A stretch of DNA of 64,000 nt from Albimonas donghaensis (lineage in GTDB: Bacteria; Pseudomonadota; Alphaproteobacteria; Rhodobacterales; Rhodobacteraceae): the NCBI RefSeq assembly GCF_900106695.1, contig NZ_FNMZ01000003.1, positions 1 through 64,000 on the forward strand, read 5' to 3'. The notes under the pieces are model-generated. The model was not told the DNA's origin. It did no database searches and worked only from the letters and a program-made list of their open reading frames with translations. Below, piece after piece: positions 32,615 to 41,449 of the stretch (the stretch's first letter is position 1; each line of letters begins with the position of its first letter). The position numbers and the translations under genes are program-made.

Positions 32615-35600
32615 ATGAGCATCAACGCGGCGATCACGCATCGGACCACCTATCGGTACGACAAACCGATCAGCATGGGGCCCCAGGTCGTGCGCCTGCG
32701 CCCGGCGCCGCACAGCCGGACCAAGATCCTCGCCTACAGCCAGAAGATCTCGCCCGAGCCGCATTTCATCAACTGGCAGCAGGACGCCTTCGGCAACTGG
32801 CTCGCCCGGCTGGTCTTCCCCGAGAAGGTCGACCATTTCGAGGTCTGCGTGGACCTCGTGGCCGACATGGCCGCGGTGAACCCGTTCGACTTCTTCGTCG
32901 AGGACTCGGCCAAGTCGGTGCCCTTCGAATATTCCGCCGACGACAAGAAGGACCTCGCCCCCTACCTGGAAACCGGGCCGCAGGGGCCGCTGTTCGACAA
33001 GATCCTCAAGACCCTGCCCGAGACGCAGGAGCACACGGTCGACTTCCTCGTGGCGGTCAACCAGATCGTGCAGAACGCGGTCGAATACCTCGTGCGCCTC
33101 GAACCCGGCGTGCAGGAGCCCGAGGAGACGCTGGAGATCGGCTCCGGCTCCTGCCGCGACTCCGCCTGGCTGCTGGTGCACCTGATGCGCCACCGCGGGC
33201 TCGCGGCGCGGTTCGTGTCGGGCTACCTGATCCAGCTCACCCCGGATGTGAAATCGGTGGACGGCGCCTCGGGCCCAGATGCGGATTTCACCGACCTGCA
33301 CGCCTGGGCCGAGGTCTATGTGCCCGGCGCCGGGTGGATCGGGCTCGACGCCACTTCGGGTCTGCTGACCTCCGAGGGGCATATCCCGCTGGCGGCCACG
33401 CCCTCGCCCCGCTCCGCCGCGCCGATCAACGGCGGGCATGAGAAGGCGGAGGTGGAGTTCGACTTCTTCATGGAGATCCGCCGCGTCCGCGAGGAGCCGC
33501 GCGTCACCTATCCGTTCACCGACGCCGCCTGGGCCGAGATCGACGCCGCCGGCAAGCTGGTGGATGAGAAGCTGCGCGACGCCAACGTGCAGCTGACCAT
33601 GGGCGGGGAGCCGACCTTCGTCGCCGAATACGACCGCGACGCGCCGGAATGGAACGAGGCCGCCGTCGGCCCGACCAAGAAGGCCTATGCCGACAAGCTG
33701 ATCCGCCGCCTGCGCCAGCGCTTCGCCCCGGTGGGCGGCCTGATCCATCACGGTCAGGGCAAATGGTATCCGGGCGAGCAGCTGCCCCGCTGGGCCTTCG
33801 GGCTCTACTGGCGCAAGGACGAGGAGCCGCTCTGGTACAATCCCGAGCTGATCGCGCCCGAAACCTCGTCCGGCGCCGGCTACGCCGAGGCGCACAAGTT
33901 CACCGCCGCGCTCTGCGACGCGCTCGACGTGGACGCGGACATGATCGCCCCGGCCTACGAGGACGCGGCGCATTTCCTGCTGCGCGAGGCGGAGCTGCCG
34001 ATCAATCTCGACCCCGTGGACAACAAGCTCGACGATCCGATGGAGCGTCAGCGGCTCGCCCGCGTGTTCGAGCGCGGGCTGAGCCAGCCGACCTGCGTGG
34101 TGCTGCCGATCCAGGCCCAGCAGGCGCGGGCGCGGGCCGACCGGCGGCGGTTCTTCTGGGCTTCGGAGCGGTGGAAGACCCGGCGCGGCAAGCTTTACCT
34201 GACGCCGGGCGACTCGGCGGCGGGCTACCGGCTGCCGCTGTCCTCCCTGCGCTGGCTGCTGGAGGAGGACCGCCCCTACATGCACCCGCTCGACCCCTTC
34301 GCCGCGCGGGCCCCGCTGGCCCGGCGCACGGCGATGCAGGGGCGCGGCGGCACGGGGGTGAACCCGCAGGCCGGCGCCGTCGGCCAGTGGGCGCCCGGTC
34401 ACGGCCCCGGCGGCTCCCCCGCCCAGCCCGGCCACACGCCCATGCCCGTCCCCGGCGAGGTGCATCCCGAAGCCGCGATGAACACGACCTGGGAGCCCGA
34501 TCCCGGCGTCGCCATCTACGCCTCCGTGGTGCGCACCGCCATCACGGTGGAGCCGCGCGACGGCGTGCTGCACATCTTCATGCCGCCCCTGCCCTCCGCC
34601 GACAGCTTCGTGGATCTGGTCGCCGCCATCGAGGAAGCCGCGGAGGCCACCGGCCTGCCCGTGCAGATGGAGGGCTATTCCCCCCCCACCGATCACCGCA
34701 TGCAGAAGATCATGGTCACCCCCGACCCCGGCGTGGTCGAGGTCAACGTCCAGCCGGCCGAAAGCTGGGAGGAGCTGGTCGCGATCTCCGAAGGGCTCTA
34801 CGAGGACGCGCGCCACTGCCATCTCGCCACCACCAAGTTCCTCTATGACGGGCGGCAGGCGGGCTCGGGCGGCGGCAACCACATCGTGGTCGGGGGCGAG
34901 AGCCCCGATGTCTCGCCCTTCCTGCGCCGGCCGGACCTGCTCGCCTCCATCGTGCGCTACTGGCAGGTGCATCCGGCGCTGTCCTTCCTGTTCTCGGGCC
35001 AGTTCATCGGCCCGACCTCCCAGGCGCCGCGCATGGACGAGGCCCGCGACGACATCCTCTACGAGATGGAGATCGCGCTGGAGCAGGCCCCCAAGCCCGG
35101 CTGGGACATGCCGCTGTGGCTGGTGGACCGGATCTTCCGCAACCTGCTGACCGACCTGTCGGGCAACACCCACCGGGCCGAGATCTGCATCGACAAGCTC
35201 TATTCCCCCGACGGCCCCACCGGCCGCCTGGGGCTGGTGGAGTTCCGCGCCTTCGAGATGCCGCCGCATCCGCGCATGGCGCTGGCGCAGTCCCTGATCC
35301 TGCGCGCCCTGATCGCCTGGTTCTGGCAGAAGCCCTATGAACGCCCCCTGCGCCGCTGGGGCGCCGCGCTGCATGACCGCTTCATGCTGCCCCATTACGT
35401 CTGGGAGGACTTCCTGGAGGTGCTCGCCGACATCGAGGGGTTCCTCGGCGTGCGCATGGACCCCGAATGGTTCCGCGCGCAGTTCGAGTTCCGCTTCCCG
35501 CTCGCCGGCGACGTCAAGCACCAGGGCGTGACGATGGAGCTGCGCTCGGCCATCGAGCCCTGGCATGTGCTGGGCGAGACCGGGGCCATCGGCGGCACCG

Positions 35601-36037
35601 TGCGCTACGTCGACAGCTCGCTGGAGCGGTTGCAGGTGCGGGTGGAGGGCGATCTGGCCGACCGCTACGTGGTGTCGTGCAACGGCTGGGAGATGCCGCT
35701 GCGCGAGACCGGCCGCAAGGACGAGAAGGTGGCGGGCCTGCGCTACCGCGCCTGGCAGCCGGCGGAGTCGCTGCACCCGACCATCGGGGTGCACACGCCG
35801 CTGGTCTTCGACCTGTGGGACAGCTTCTCCGACCGCTCGGTCGGGGGCTGCGTGCTGCACTCGGCGCATCCGGGCGGGCGGGCCTTCGACACCCAGCCGA
35901 TCAACGACCTGGAGGCCGAGGGCCGGCGCCTGTCGCGGTTCGAGACCATCGGCCATACGCCGGGCCGGATGCGTCCGCTGTCCCCGCGGATCAGCCCCGA
36001 CCAGCCGCTGACCCTGGACCTGCGCCGCCAGCGCTGA
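32615..36037 (+). CDS. Transglutaminase fused to DUF2126 (circularly permuted GS-like amidoligase)
   Basis: A 1140-residue protein. Residues 1-80 are the bacterial transglutaminase N-terminal beta domain (THRTTYRYDKPISMGPQ). Residues about 150-260 are the papain-fold core with a complete triad: Cys180 (SCRDSAWLL), His229 (DLHAWAE) and Asp245 (GLDATSG). From about 325 to the end is DUF2126, opening with MGGEPTFV (329 on) and carrying GSGGGNHI (750-757), which recalls the glutamine-synthetase nucleotide/metal loops. Iyer and colleagues (2009) classed this as a circularly permuted GS-like COOH-NH2 ligase in a predicted peptide-tagging system. The start follows a weak GGCGGATCAG leader. It is the first gene of the locus, probably cytosolic as there is no signal peptide. 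Confidence 0.9.
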   Translation: MSINAAITHRTTYRYDKPISMGPQVVRLRPAPHSRTKILAYSQKISPEPHFINWQQDAFGNWLARLVFPEKVDHFEVCVDLVADMAAVNPFDFFVEDSAKSVPFEYSADDKKDLAPYLETGPQGPLFDKILKTLPETQEHTVDFLVAVNQIVQNAVEYLVRLEPGVQEPEETLEIGSGSCRDSAWLLVHLMRHRGLAARFVSGYLIQLTPDVKSVDGASGPDADFTDLHAWAEVYVPGAGWIGLDATSGLLTSEGHIPLAATPSPRSAAPINGGHEKAEVEFDFFMEIRRVREEPRVTYPFTDAAWAEIDAAGKLVDEKLRDANVQLTMGGEPTFVAEYDRDAPEWNEAAVGPTKKAYADKLIRRLRQRFAPVGGLIHHGQGKWYPGEQLPRWAFGLYWRKDEEPLWYNPELIAPETSSGAGYAEAHKFTAALCDALDVDADMIAPAYEDAAHFLLREAELPINLDPVDNKLDDPMERQRLARVFERGLSQPTCVVLPIQAQQARARADRRRFFWASERWKTRRGKLYLTPGDSAAGYRLPLSSLRWLLEEDRPYMHPLDPFAARAPLARRTAMQGRGGTGVNPQAGAVGQWAPGHGPGGSPAQPGHTPMPVPGEVHPEAAMNTTWEPDPGVAIYASVVRTAITVEPRDGVLHIFMPPLPSADSFVDLVAAIEEAAEATGLPVQMEGYSPPTDHRMQKIMVTPDPGVVEVNVQPAESWEELVAISEGLYEDARHCHLATTKFLYDGRQAGSGGGNHIVVGGESPDVSPFLRRPDLLASIVRYWQVHPALSFLFSGQFIGPTSQAPRMDEARDDILYEMEIALEQAPKPGWDMPLWLVDRIFRNLLTDLSGNTHRAEICIDKLYSPDGPTGRLGLVEFRAFEMPPHPRMALAQSLILRALIAWFWQKPYERPLRRWGAALHDRFMLPHYVWEDFLEVLADIEGFLGVRMDPEWFRAQFEFRFPLAGDVKHQGVTMELRSAIEPWHVLGETGAIGGTVRYVDSSLERLQVRVEGDLADRYVVSCNGWEMPLRETGRKDEKVAGLRYRAWQPAESLHPTIGVHTPLVFDLWDSFSDRSVGGCVLHSAHPGGRAFDTQPINDLEAEGRRLSRFETIGHTPGRMRPLSPRISPDQPLTLDLRRQR

Positions 36038-36060
36038 GCCTCCGCGACCCCCGATCTCAA

Positions 36061-36090
36061 GGCGCCCGGACCCGTTCCGGGCGCCTTTTT
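36061..36090 (+). terminator. Rho-independent terminator after the DUF2126 gene
   Basis: The 10-bp stem GGCGCCCGGA / TCCGGGCGCC with a 5-base loop runs into T5, starting 23 bases after the stop codon. It separates this transcription unit from the ATP-grasp unit downstream. From here to 36433 no gene is seen. Confidence 0.9.
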
Positions 36091-36433
36091 CATGGGGCCG
36101 GCGCCCGAAACCCGCGGCCCGGCGCCGCGGGCGCGCGGCCTTCCCCGGCGTCGGCGCCGTTTCCCTTCGCGCTCCGATCCGGCCGCCGGAAGCCGCTTCG
36201 CCTCGCTGATGATCGCGAAACGCAACGAAATCCACGCGCCGCAGCGGTTTCCCGCGGCCCCCGCGCCGAAACGTCCCGCGCCCCGCGCCCCATGGCGCGC
36301 GACGTCAGGCGAAAGCCCGGTCGCGCTCGAACGACCCGCAGCCTTGGCAACCCGCCCCCCCGCCGTCATACTTCGCGCGCCGCGCAACCGGCGACCGCGC
36401 TGCGCGGCCGCCGCGATGTCGGCCGCATGCGCG

Positions 36434-36452
36434 TTTGAAACGCCGCGCGACT
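36434..36452 (+). promoter_or_regulatory. Second copy of TTTGAAAC-N5-GCGACT, upstream of the ATP-grasp/Alpha-E gene
   Basis: Same two blocks and spacing as at 32544-32562, here 41 bases before the ATG. Because a strong terminator follows the DUF2126 gene, this unit needs its own promoter, which makes a shared promoter or activator element likely. Confidence 0.5.
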
Positions 36453-36483
36453 CAAGGACTTCGCCAGCGTCTCAAGGACTTCG
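36451..36483 (+). repeat. 13-base direct repeat in the leader of the ATP-grasp gene
   Basis: CTCAAGGACTTCG occurs at 36451-36463 and again at 36471-36483, a 20-base period, immediately before the AAGGAG ribosome-binding site. The first copy touches the shared upstream motif. It may be a two-turn protein-binding array or a small duplication. Confidence 0.8.
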
Positions 36484-36493
36484 AAGGAGCTTC

Positions 36494-39004
36494 ATGCCCG
36501 CCGTCGCCCGTCTCGAAGAAGATCTTCGGGACCTGTTCGCCCATTATTCGGCCCATCGCACCGACCGCGCTCATGACGAGGCGCTGGACGGCGAAGGAGG
36601 CTTGCGCCCGCATTGGCGCGGCCTGATGGACTGGGCGCGCCGCGCCGGCCCCGACGGCTATGAGGCGGTGGTCGGCGAAACCCGACGCCTGCGGCTGGAA
36701 TCCGGCGTCGCTTTCGACCCGACCGGCGGCGCCGATGTCGCCGCGGCGGCGGCCGACGCCTTCCCGGTGGTGATCTCGCCCGAGGAATGGGCCGGGATCT
36801 CCGCCGGCGTCATGCAGCGCGCCCGGCTGATCGAGGCCGCGCTGGCCGACCTCTACGGCCCCCGGACCGCGTTGAAGGAGGGGATGCTTCCCCCCGGCAT
36901 GGCCTTCGGCAACCCCGATTTCGCGCTGTGGCGCACCGGCTGGCCGGAACAGGACGCGCCCTGGCTGACGCTCTACGAAATGGATCTGGCCCGCGGCGCC
37001 GACGGGCGCTGGATGGTGCTGGCCGACCGGGTCGACGCGCCGCTGGGCGACGGCTGGATGGTCGCCAACCGCGTGGCCTCGTCGCAGAGCTTCGCCGAGC
37101 CGTTCCTCTCGGGCGGCATCCGGCGCATCGCGGGGCATTACCAGGGGCTCCAGCAACTGCTGGAGGAGGCCACCGGGCTCGACGGCCGGCTGGCGCTGAT
37201 GTCCGGGGGGGCGCGCGATCCGCGCTATTTCTCCCACGCCTATTTCGCCCGCTACATGGGCGCCGCCCTGATCGAGCCCGCCGACGTGACGGTGCGCGAG
37301 GGCGGGGCCTTCGTGAAGACGGTCGAGGGGCTCAAGCCCCTGTCGGTGCTGCTGCGCGGCGTGCATTCGCATCACCTGGAGGCGCTGTTCCAGCCCGCCA
37401 CCGCCACGGTCGGCGCCCCGGCGCTGTCGCTGGCCCAGCGGGCCGGTCGGCTGCGGCTGGCGAACGGGCTGGGCGCCTCGGCCTTCGCCTACCGGGCCAT
37501 GGCGCCCTTCGCCCATGCGCTCAGCCAGTTCTTCCTGGACGAGGACCTGCGCATCGCCGATGCGCCCTGCCTGTGGATGGGCGACCCCGCGGCGCGCGAA
37601 CAGGCGATGGACGAGCCCGAACTGTGGCGGCTGGAGCGGATCAGCCGCGGTCCCCTGCAGAACCGCGACGCGCCGACCCTGATCCAGAGCGACCGCGACG
37701 CGCTGGCCGGCTTCCTGCGCCGGCACGGGGAACGGCTGGCCGCCGTCGCCACGCCGCCGCTGTCCACCACGCCGGCCTGGCGATCCGGCGCGCTGGCCCC
37801 GCGGCAATGGATGATGCGGGTCTTCGCCAGCCTCACGCCGGGCGGCTGGTCCGTCGCCCCCGGCGGCGTCGCCACGCTGGTCGAACCCGGCTGCGCCCCG
37901 CCGCCGCTGGGTTTCGGCAAGGATGTCTGGATCCCCGCCCGCACCGCCGAGGAGGCCCGCCCGGCCCCGACGCTGGAGCGCAGGCTCGCCCGCACCCACC
38001 TGCGGCGCACCGGCGGCGATCTCCTGTCCCGGGTGGCCGACGACCTGTTCTGGCTGGGCCGCACCGCGGAGCGCGCCGACGTCACCCTGCGCGCGCTGCG
38101 CGGCGTGATCGACCGCATGGTCTCGGGGCAGGAGGAGGACGACAGCCCCGAAGTGCTCGCCGCCATCCTCGAAATCCAGGCCGGCCCCAACGACAACCGC
38201 GCCGGCATGGCCCGCGTCCGCGACGCCATCGCCCGGCTGACCAGCGATCACCATGAACCGATGGGCCTCGCGCCCCTGCTGGGCGCCCTGCGCCGCACCG
38301 GACAGCGGGCCCGGCCCTATCTGTCGGAGGAAAGCTGGCGCTCCATCGACCGGCTGACCACCGACACCGGCTGGCGGTCGCCGCCGCCGCCGCAGAACGC
38401 CTCGGCCCTGCTGCGGCTGATCGACGAAAGCCTGCTGGCGCTCGCCGCCTTCGCCGGCACCACGCAGGAGAACCTGACCCGCAACCATGTCTGGCGCTTC
38501 CTGGAGCTGGGCCGATCGATCGAGCGGGGCCTGTCCTTCGCCCGCGCCGCCGAGGCGCTGGCCGGCCGCCGCAACGAGCCCGACGAAAGCTGGCTGCGCG
38601 CCTGGCTGACCCTGCTCGACAGCCGCACCGCCTACCGGACCCGCTACATGACCGTGCCCGCCCCCGCGCCCTGCATGGACCTGCTGGTGCTGGACGAACA
38701 CAACCCGCGGTCGCTGGTCTATCAGCTCATGCGGATCGAGGAGGCGCTCAACAACCTGCCCAATCCCGGCCCGCGCCGGTCCCGCGAATTGCGGCTGGCG
38801 ATGCGGGTGCTGATGGACGTGCGGCTCGCCGATCCCGAGCAGTTGGCCGAGGAGGACGAGGACGGCCGCCGTCCCGCGCTCAGCGCCCTGATCGTCGACG
38901 TCCGCGCCGCGCTGGCGGAGCTGTCGGACGAACTGGCGCGGTCCTTCTTCGCCCATACCCAGGCCCCCAGCCGGGTGGGCCTGCGCGGGAGGCTGGAGGG
39001 ATGA
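36494..39004 (+). CDS. Circularly permuted ATP-grasp ligase fused to Alpha-E domain
   Basis: An 836-residue protein. Residues 1 to about 480 are the COG2308/DUF404-DUF407 circularly permuted ATP-grasp domain, with SGGARDPRYFSHAYFARYMG, VRGVHSHHLEALF-like LLRGVHSHHLEALF and ANGLGASAFAY matching conserved blocks. From 510 (LLSRVADDLFWLGRTAERAD) to about 825 is the all-helical Alpha-E domain (COG2307), usually a separate gene. It is predicted to form amide bonds using ATP together with the GS-like ligase upstream; no substrate is known. The start at 36494 follows AAGGAG at a good distance. Its stop overlaps the next gene by ATGA. Confidence 0.9.
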   Translation: MPAVARLEEDLRDLFAHYSAHRTDRAHDEALDGEGGLRPHWRGLMDWARRAGPDGYEAVVGETRRLRLESGVAFDPTGGADVAAAAADAFPVVISPEEWAGISAGVMQRARLIEAALADLYGPRTALKEGMLPPGMAFGNPDFALWRTGWPEQDAPWLTLYEMDLARGADGRWMVLADRVDAPLGDGWMVANRVASSQSFAEPFLSGGIRRIAGHYQGLQQLLEEATGLDGRLALMSGGARDPRYFSHAYFARYMGAALIEPADVTVREGGAFVKTVEGLKPLSVLLRGVHSHHLEALFQPATATVGAPALSLAQRAGRLRLANGLGASAFAYRAMAPFAHALSQFFLDEDLRIADAPCLWMGDPAAREQAMDEPELWRLERISRGPLQNRDAPTLIQSDRDALAGFLRRHGERLAAVATPPLSTTPAWRSGALAPRQWMMRVFASLTPGGWSVAPGGVATLVEPGCAPPPLGFGKDVWIPARTAEEARPAPTLERRLARTHLRRTGGDLLSRVADDLFWLGRTAERADVTLRALRGVIDRMVSGQEEDDSPEVLAAILEIQAGPNDNRAGMARVRDAIARLTSDHHEPMGLAPLLGALRRTGQRARPYLSEESWRSIDRLTTDTGWRSPPPPQNASALLRLIDESLLALAAFAGTTQENLTRNHVWRFLELGRSIERGLSFARAAEALAGRRNEPDESWLRAWLTLLDSRTAYRTRYMTVPAPAPCMDLLVLDEHNPRSLVYQLMRIEEALNNLPNPGPRRSRELRLAMRVLMDVRLADPEQLAEEDEDGRRPALSALIVDVRAALAELSDELARSFFAHTQAPSRVGLRGRLEG

Positions 39005-40086
39005 GCACGCTGCGCATCCTGCATTCCACCCGCTACGCCTACGGCGCGCCGGCGGCGTTTTCGCAGCACCTGCTGCGCCTGACCCCGCCGTCCAACGCCG
39101 AGCAGACCGTGCTGGAGGCGGAGGTCACCGTCTCCCCCCACCCGCAGGAGCGGGCGGGCTATACGGACGCCTTCGGCAACGCGCTGGAGACCGCGACCGT
39201 CACCGAGCCCCACGAGACGCTGGAGATCACCCTGCGCTGCGTGGTCGAGCGGCTGGAGCGCGAGGAGCCGATGCTGGGCGCCTCGACCCCGTGGGAGCAG
39301 GCGGCGCGCATGGCCATGGCGCCGGCGGGGCTGGAGGCGGCGCTCTACGCCTATCCGACGCCGCTGACCGACGCCGACGCGGAGATCGAGGCCTATGCCC
39401 GCGAAAGCTTCGAGCCCGGGCGCCCGGTGCTGGAGGCGGCGCGGGAGCTTTGCGCGCGCATCCACAAGGATTTCAAGTATCTCCCCGGCTCGACCACCGC
39501 CGAAACGCCGGCCGGCGCCAGTTTCGCGGCGCGCGAAGGCGTCTGCCAGGACTTCGCCCATGTGATGCTGGCCGCGATGCGGGCGCTGCGCCTGCCCTGC
39601 GCCTATGTCTCGGGCTACCTGCGCACCCTGCCCCCGCCGGGACGGGCGCGGCTGGTGGGCGCGGACGCGACCCATGCCTGGGCCTCGGTCTGGGACCCGT
39701 CGGTGGGCTGGGTGCAGTTCGACCCGACCAACGACATGCAGCCCGGCGCGGATCACGTCATGTCCGCCATGGGCCGCGACTACGCCGATTGCGCGCCGGT
39801 GACCGGGCTGGTGGTCGGCTCGGGCGGGCAGATGCTGTCGGTCTCGGTGGACGTGGCCTCGCTGGAGGAACTGGAGGCCGAGCGCGACGCCGCCCTGATC
39901 CCCGACCCCGCGGACGCGGCGCCCGCCCCCCCTGCGCCGCCGTTGCAGCCGGCGCCGATCGCGTCCTCTCCGGCGCCCGAGACCCCGCCGGTCAACGATC
40001 CGGCCACGGGCGCCGCGGCACGGGCCGCGCAGGCGACGCTGCATGGGCTGAGCCAGGACGACACGCCCCCCGACGACGACGTGTGA
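39001..40086 (+). CDS. Transglutaminase-like cysteine protease, amidoligase locus
   Basis: A 361-residue stand-alone transglutaminase-like protein. The N-terminal beta domain opens LRILHSTRYAYGAPAAFSQH, and the core carries Cys182 (GVCQDFAHVM), His225 (DATHAWASV) and Asp241 (QFDPTND), a full papain-like triad. A Pro/Ala-rich tail of about 65 residues follows from 295 and looks disordered. Such proteins act as proteases or amide hydrolases rather than cross-linkers. Translational coupling to the ATP-grasp/Alpha-E gene suggests it processes or removes the product of the ligases. In many genomes a proteasome-like NTN hydrolase follows; here an opposite-strand acetyltransferase does. Confidence 0.9.
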   Translation: MSTLRILHSTRYAYGAPAAFSQHLLRLTPPSNAEQTVLEAEVTVSPHPQERAGYTDAFGNALETATVTEPHETLEITLRCVVERLEREEPMLGASTPWEQAARMAMAPAGLEAALYAYPTPLTDADAEIEAYARESFEPGRPVLEAARELCARIHKDFKYLPGSTTAETPAGASFAAREGVCQDFAHVMLAAMRALRLPCAYVSGYLRTLPPPGRARLVGADATHAWASVWDPSVGWVQFDPTNDMQPGADHVMSAMGRDYADCAPVTGLVVGSGGQMLSVSVDVASLEELEAERDAALIPDPADAAPAPPAPPLQPAPIASSPAPETPPVNDPATGAAARAAQATLHGLSQDDTPPDDDV

Positions 40087-40119
40087 GACGGGGTTGCGGG
40101 CGCGGGCGGACGCGCCGGC

Positions 40120-40614
40120 TCAGTCCAGCGCGCGCCGGAAGGTGAAGCTGGTGGGCCGGTCATAGCCCGCATGGGCGCTTTCCCCGACGGTCTCGAACCC
40201 CATCCGCGCGAAGGCCCGATGGTTGCCGGTCAGCTCCACCCGCGTCTCCAGCTCCAGCGCGGGCAGGCCGCGGCCGCGGGCCAGCGCCTCGGCCGCGGCC
40301 ATCAGCGCGGCGCCGATCCGCTCGCCCTGCCGGGCCGGCTCCACCGCCAGTTTCCCGATATGCAGCGCGTTCCCCCGGTCCGCGGCGAACAGGCATCCGA
40401 CCAGCCCGCCGGCCGCGTCATGGGCGAGCAGCAGCGCCTCCGCCCCCGCCTTGTCGCGCAGGGCGGCGGCGTCCATGCGGGTCAGCGACGACGGCGGGTC
40501 CACCCGCCCCTCCATATAGGCGAAGGCCCGGCGGAGGAGCGCGAGCAGCGCCTCCCATTCCGCGAAATCCGGAGGCGCGGGGGCGACGGCGAGGCCGGGG
40601 GGCGTGTCGGTCAT
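40120..40614 (-). CDS. GNAT-family N-acetyltransferase
   Basis: A 164-residue acetyltransferase. The acetyl-CoA pyrophosphate loop is in LAVEPARQGERIGAALM (motif A, Q/RxxGxG/A), the preceding strand is GLVGCLFAADRGNALHIGKL, and the C-terminal motif B region reads NHRAFARMGFETVGES. Substrate unknown. It is convergent with the transglutaminase gene, 33 bases away, and divergent from the VOC gene. GNAT proteins are sometimes linked with peptide-modification loci, but the opposite orientation gives no support for that here. Confidence 0.88.
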   Translation of the reverse strand: MTDTPPGLAVAPAPPDFAEWEALLALLRRAFAYMEGRVDPPSSLTRMDAAALRDKAGAEALLLAHDAAGGLVGCLFAADRGNALHIGKLAVEPARQGERIGAALMAAAEALARGRGLPALELETRVELTGNHRAFARMGFETVGESAHAGYDRPTSFTFRRALD

Positions 40615-40754
40615 GGGGGCTCGGGCGTTGCGTGACGGGCCGCCGCGGGACCGCGCTTTCGCTTGATCCGCGGCGCGGGGACGGGTCCTCTATGCCGCGC
40701 GGCGCGGGGCGCCGGCAAGCCGGAGCAACCGGCGCGAAGGCGAAGGAGAATCGC

Positions 40755-41399
40755 ATGGCGGAACTGGATCACCTGGTCGTGGGCTGCCTGTCGCTGGCCG
40801 AATGGAGGCCGCGGCTGGAGGAGACGTTCGGCGTGAAGGCCCAGGGCGGCGGCGCGCATGCGGGACTGGGCACGCATAACGCGCTCTGGGGCCTGGCGCG
40901 GCCGGGCGGCGGGCGCTGCTACCTGGAGCTGATCGCCCCCGATCCGGGCCAGGACTGGCCGGCGGAGGGGCCGACGCCCTTCGGCCTCGGCCTGCCCGCG
41001 ACGCAGGCGCGGCTGACGGACGGACCCCGGCTGCTGACCTGGGTGACGCGCGACCCGGACGCGGCGGCGTTGCTCGCCCGCGGGCCGGCGGCGATGGGCC
41101 CCCTGCGCCCGATGCGGCGCGGAGACCTGGAATGGCGGCTGGCCTCGCCGGCCGACGGCGTGCCGCTGATGGGCGGCGCCCTGCCCTTCGTGATCGAATG
41201 GCCGGAGGGGCCCACGCCCTCCGACACGCTGGCCGGCTCGGGCCTGACCCTGACCGGTTTCGCCCGCCGCCCCGACCCGGAGGCCGACGCGGCGCTGGAG
41301 GCCATGGGTCTGGCCGCGCTGGCGCCCGAGGGCGAGACCGGCGGCGGCGCCCTTCGCGCCGAGATCGAAGGCCCCGGCGGGATCGTGGCGCTGAACTGA
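40755..41399 (+). CDS. Glyoxalase-like (VOC superfamily) protein
   Basis: A 214-residue protein of the Glyoxalase_3-like group: LDHLVVGCLSLAEWRPRLE opens the first beta-alpha-beta-beta-beta module (with a metal-ligand-type His), GTHNALWGLARPGGGRCYLELIAPDP closes it, and a second less conserved module contains GALPFVIEWPEG. The start at 40755 follows GAAGGAG. No partner genes are obvious. The reaction is unknown; the family includes lyases, dioxygenases and binding proteins. Confidence 0.8.
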   Translation: MAELDHLVVGCLSLAEWRPRLEETFGVKAQGGGAHAGLGTHNALWGLARPGGGRCYLELIAPDPGQDWPAEGPTPFGLGLPATQARLTDGPRLLTWVTRDPDAAALLARGPAAMGPLRPMRRGDLEWRLASPADGVPLMGGALPFVIEWPEGPTPSDTLAGSGLTLTGFARRPDPEADAALEAMGLAALAPEGETGGGALRAEIEGPGGIVALN

Positions 41400-41449
41400 G
41401 CCGCGGATCGGCCCCCCGCCCCAGGCCGGGGAGGCGCCCCGCCGAGCCC

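Noticed and set aside
32561-36235. Open frame of about 1220 codons antisense to the DUF2126 gene
   Set aside because: The plus-strand protein has complete catalytic motifs; the antisense reading is a composition artefact.
36451-36483. CRISPR-like repeat
   Set aside because: Only two 13-base copies with a 7-base spacer; no array or cas genes anywhere in the window.
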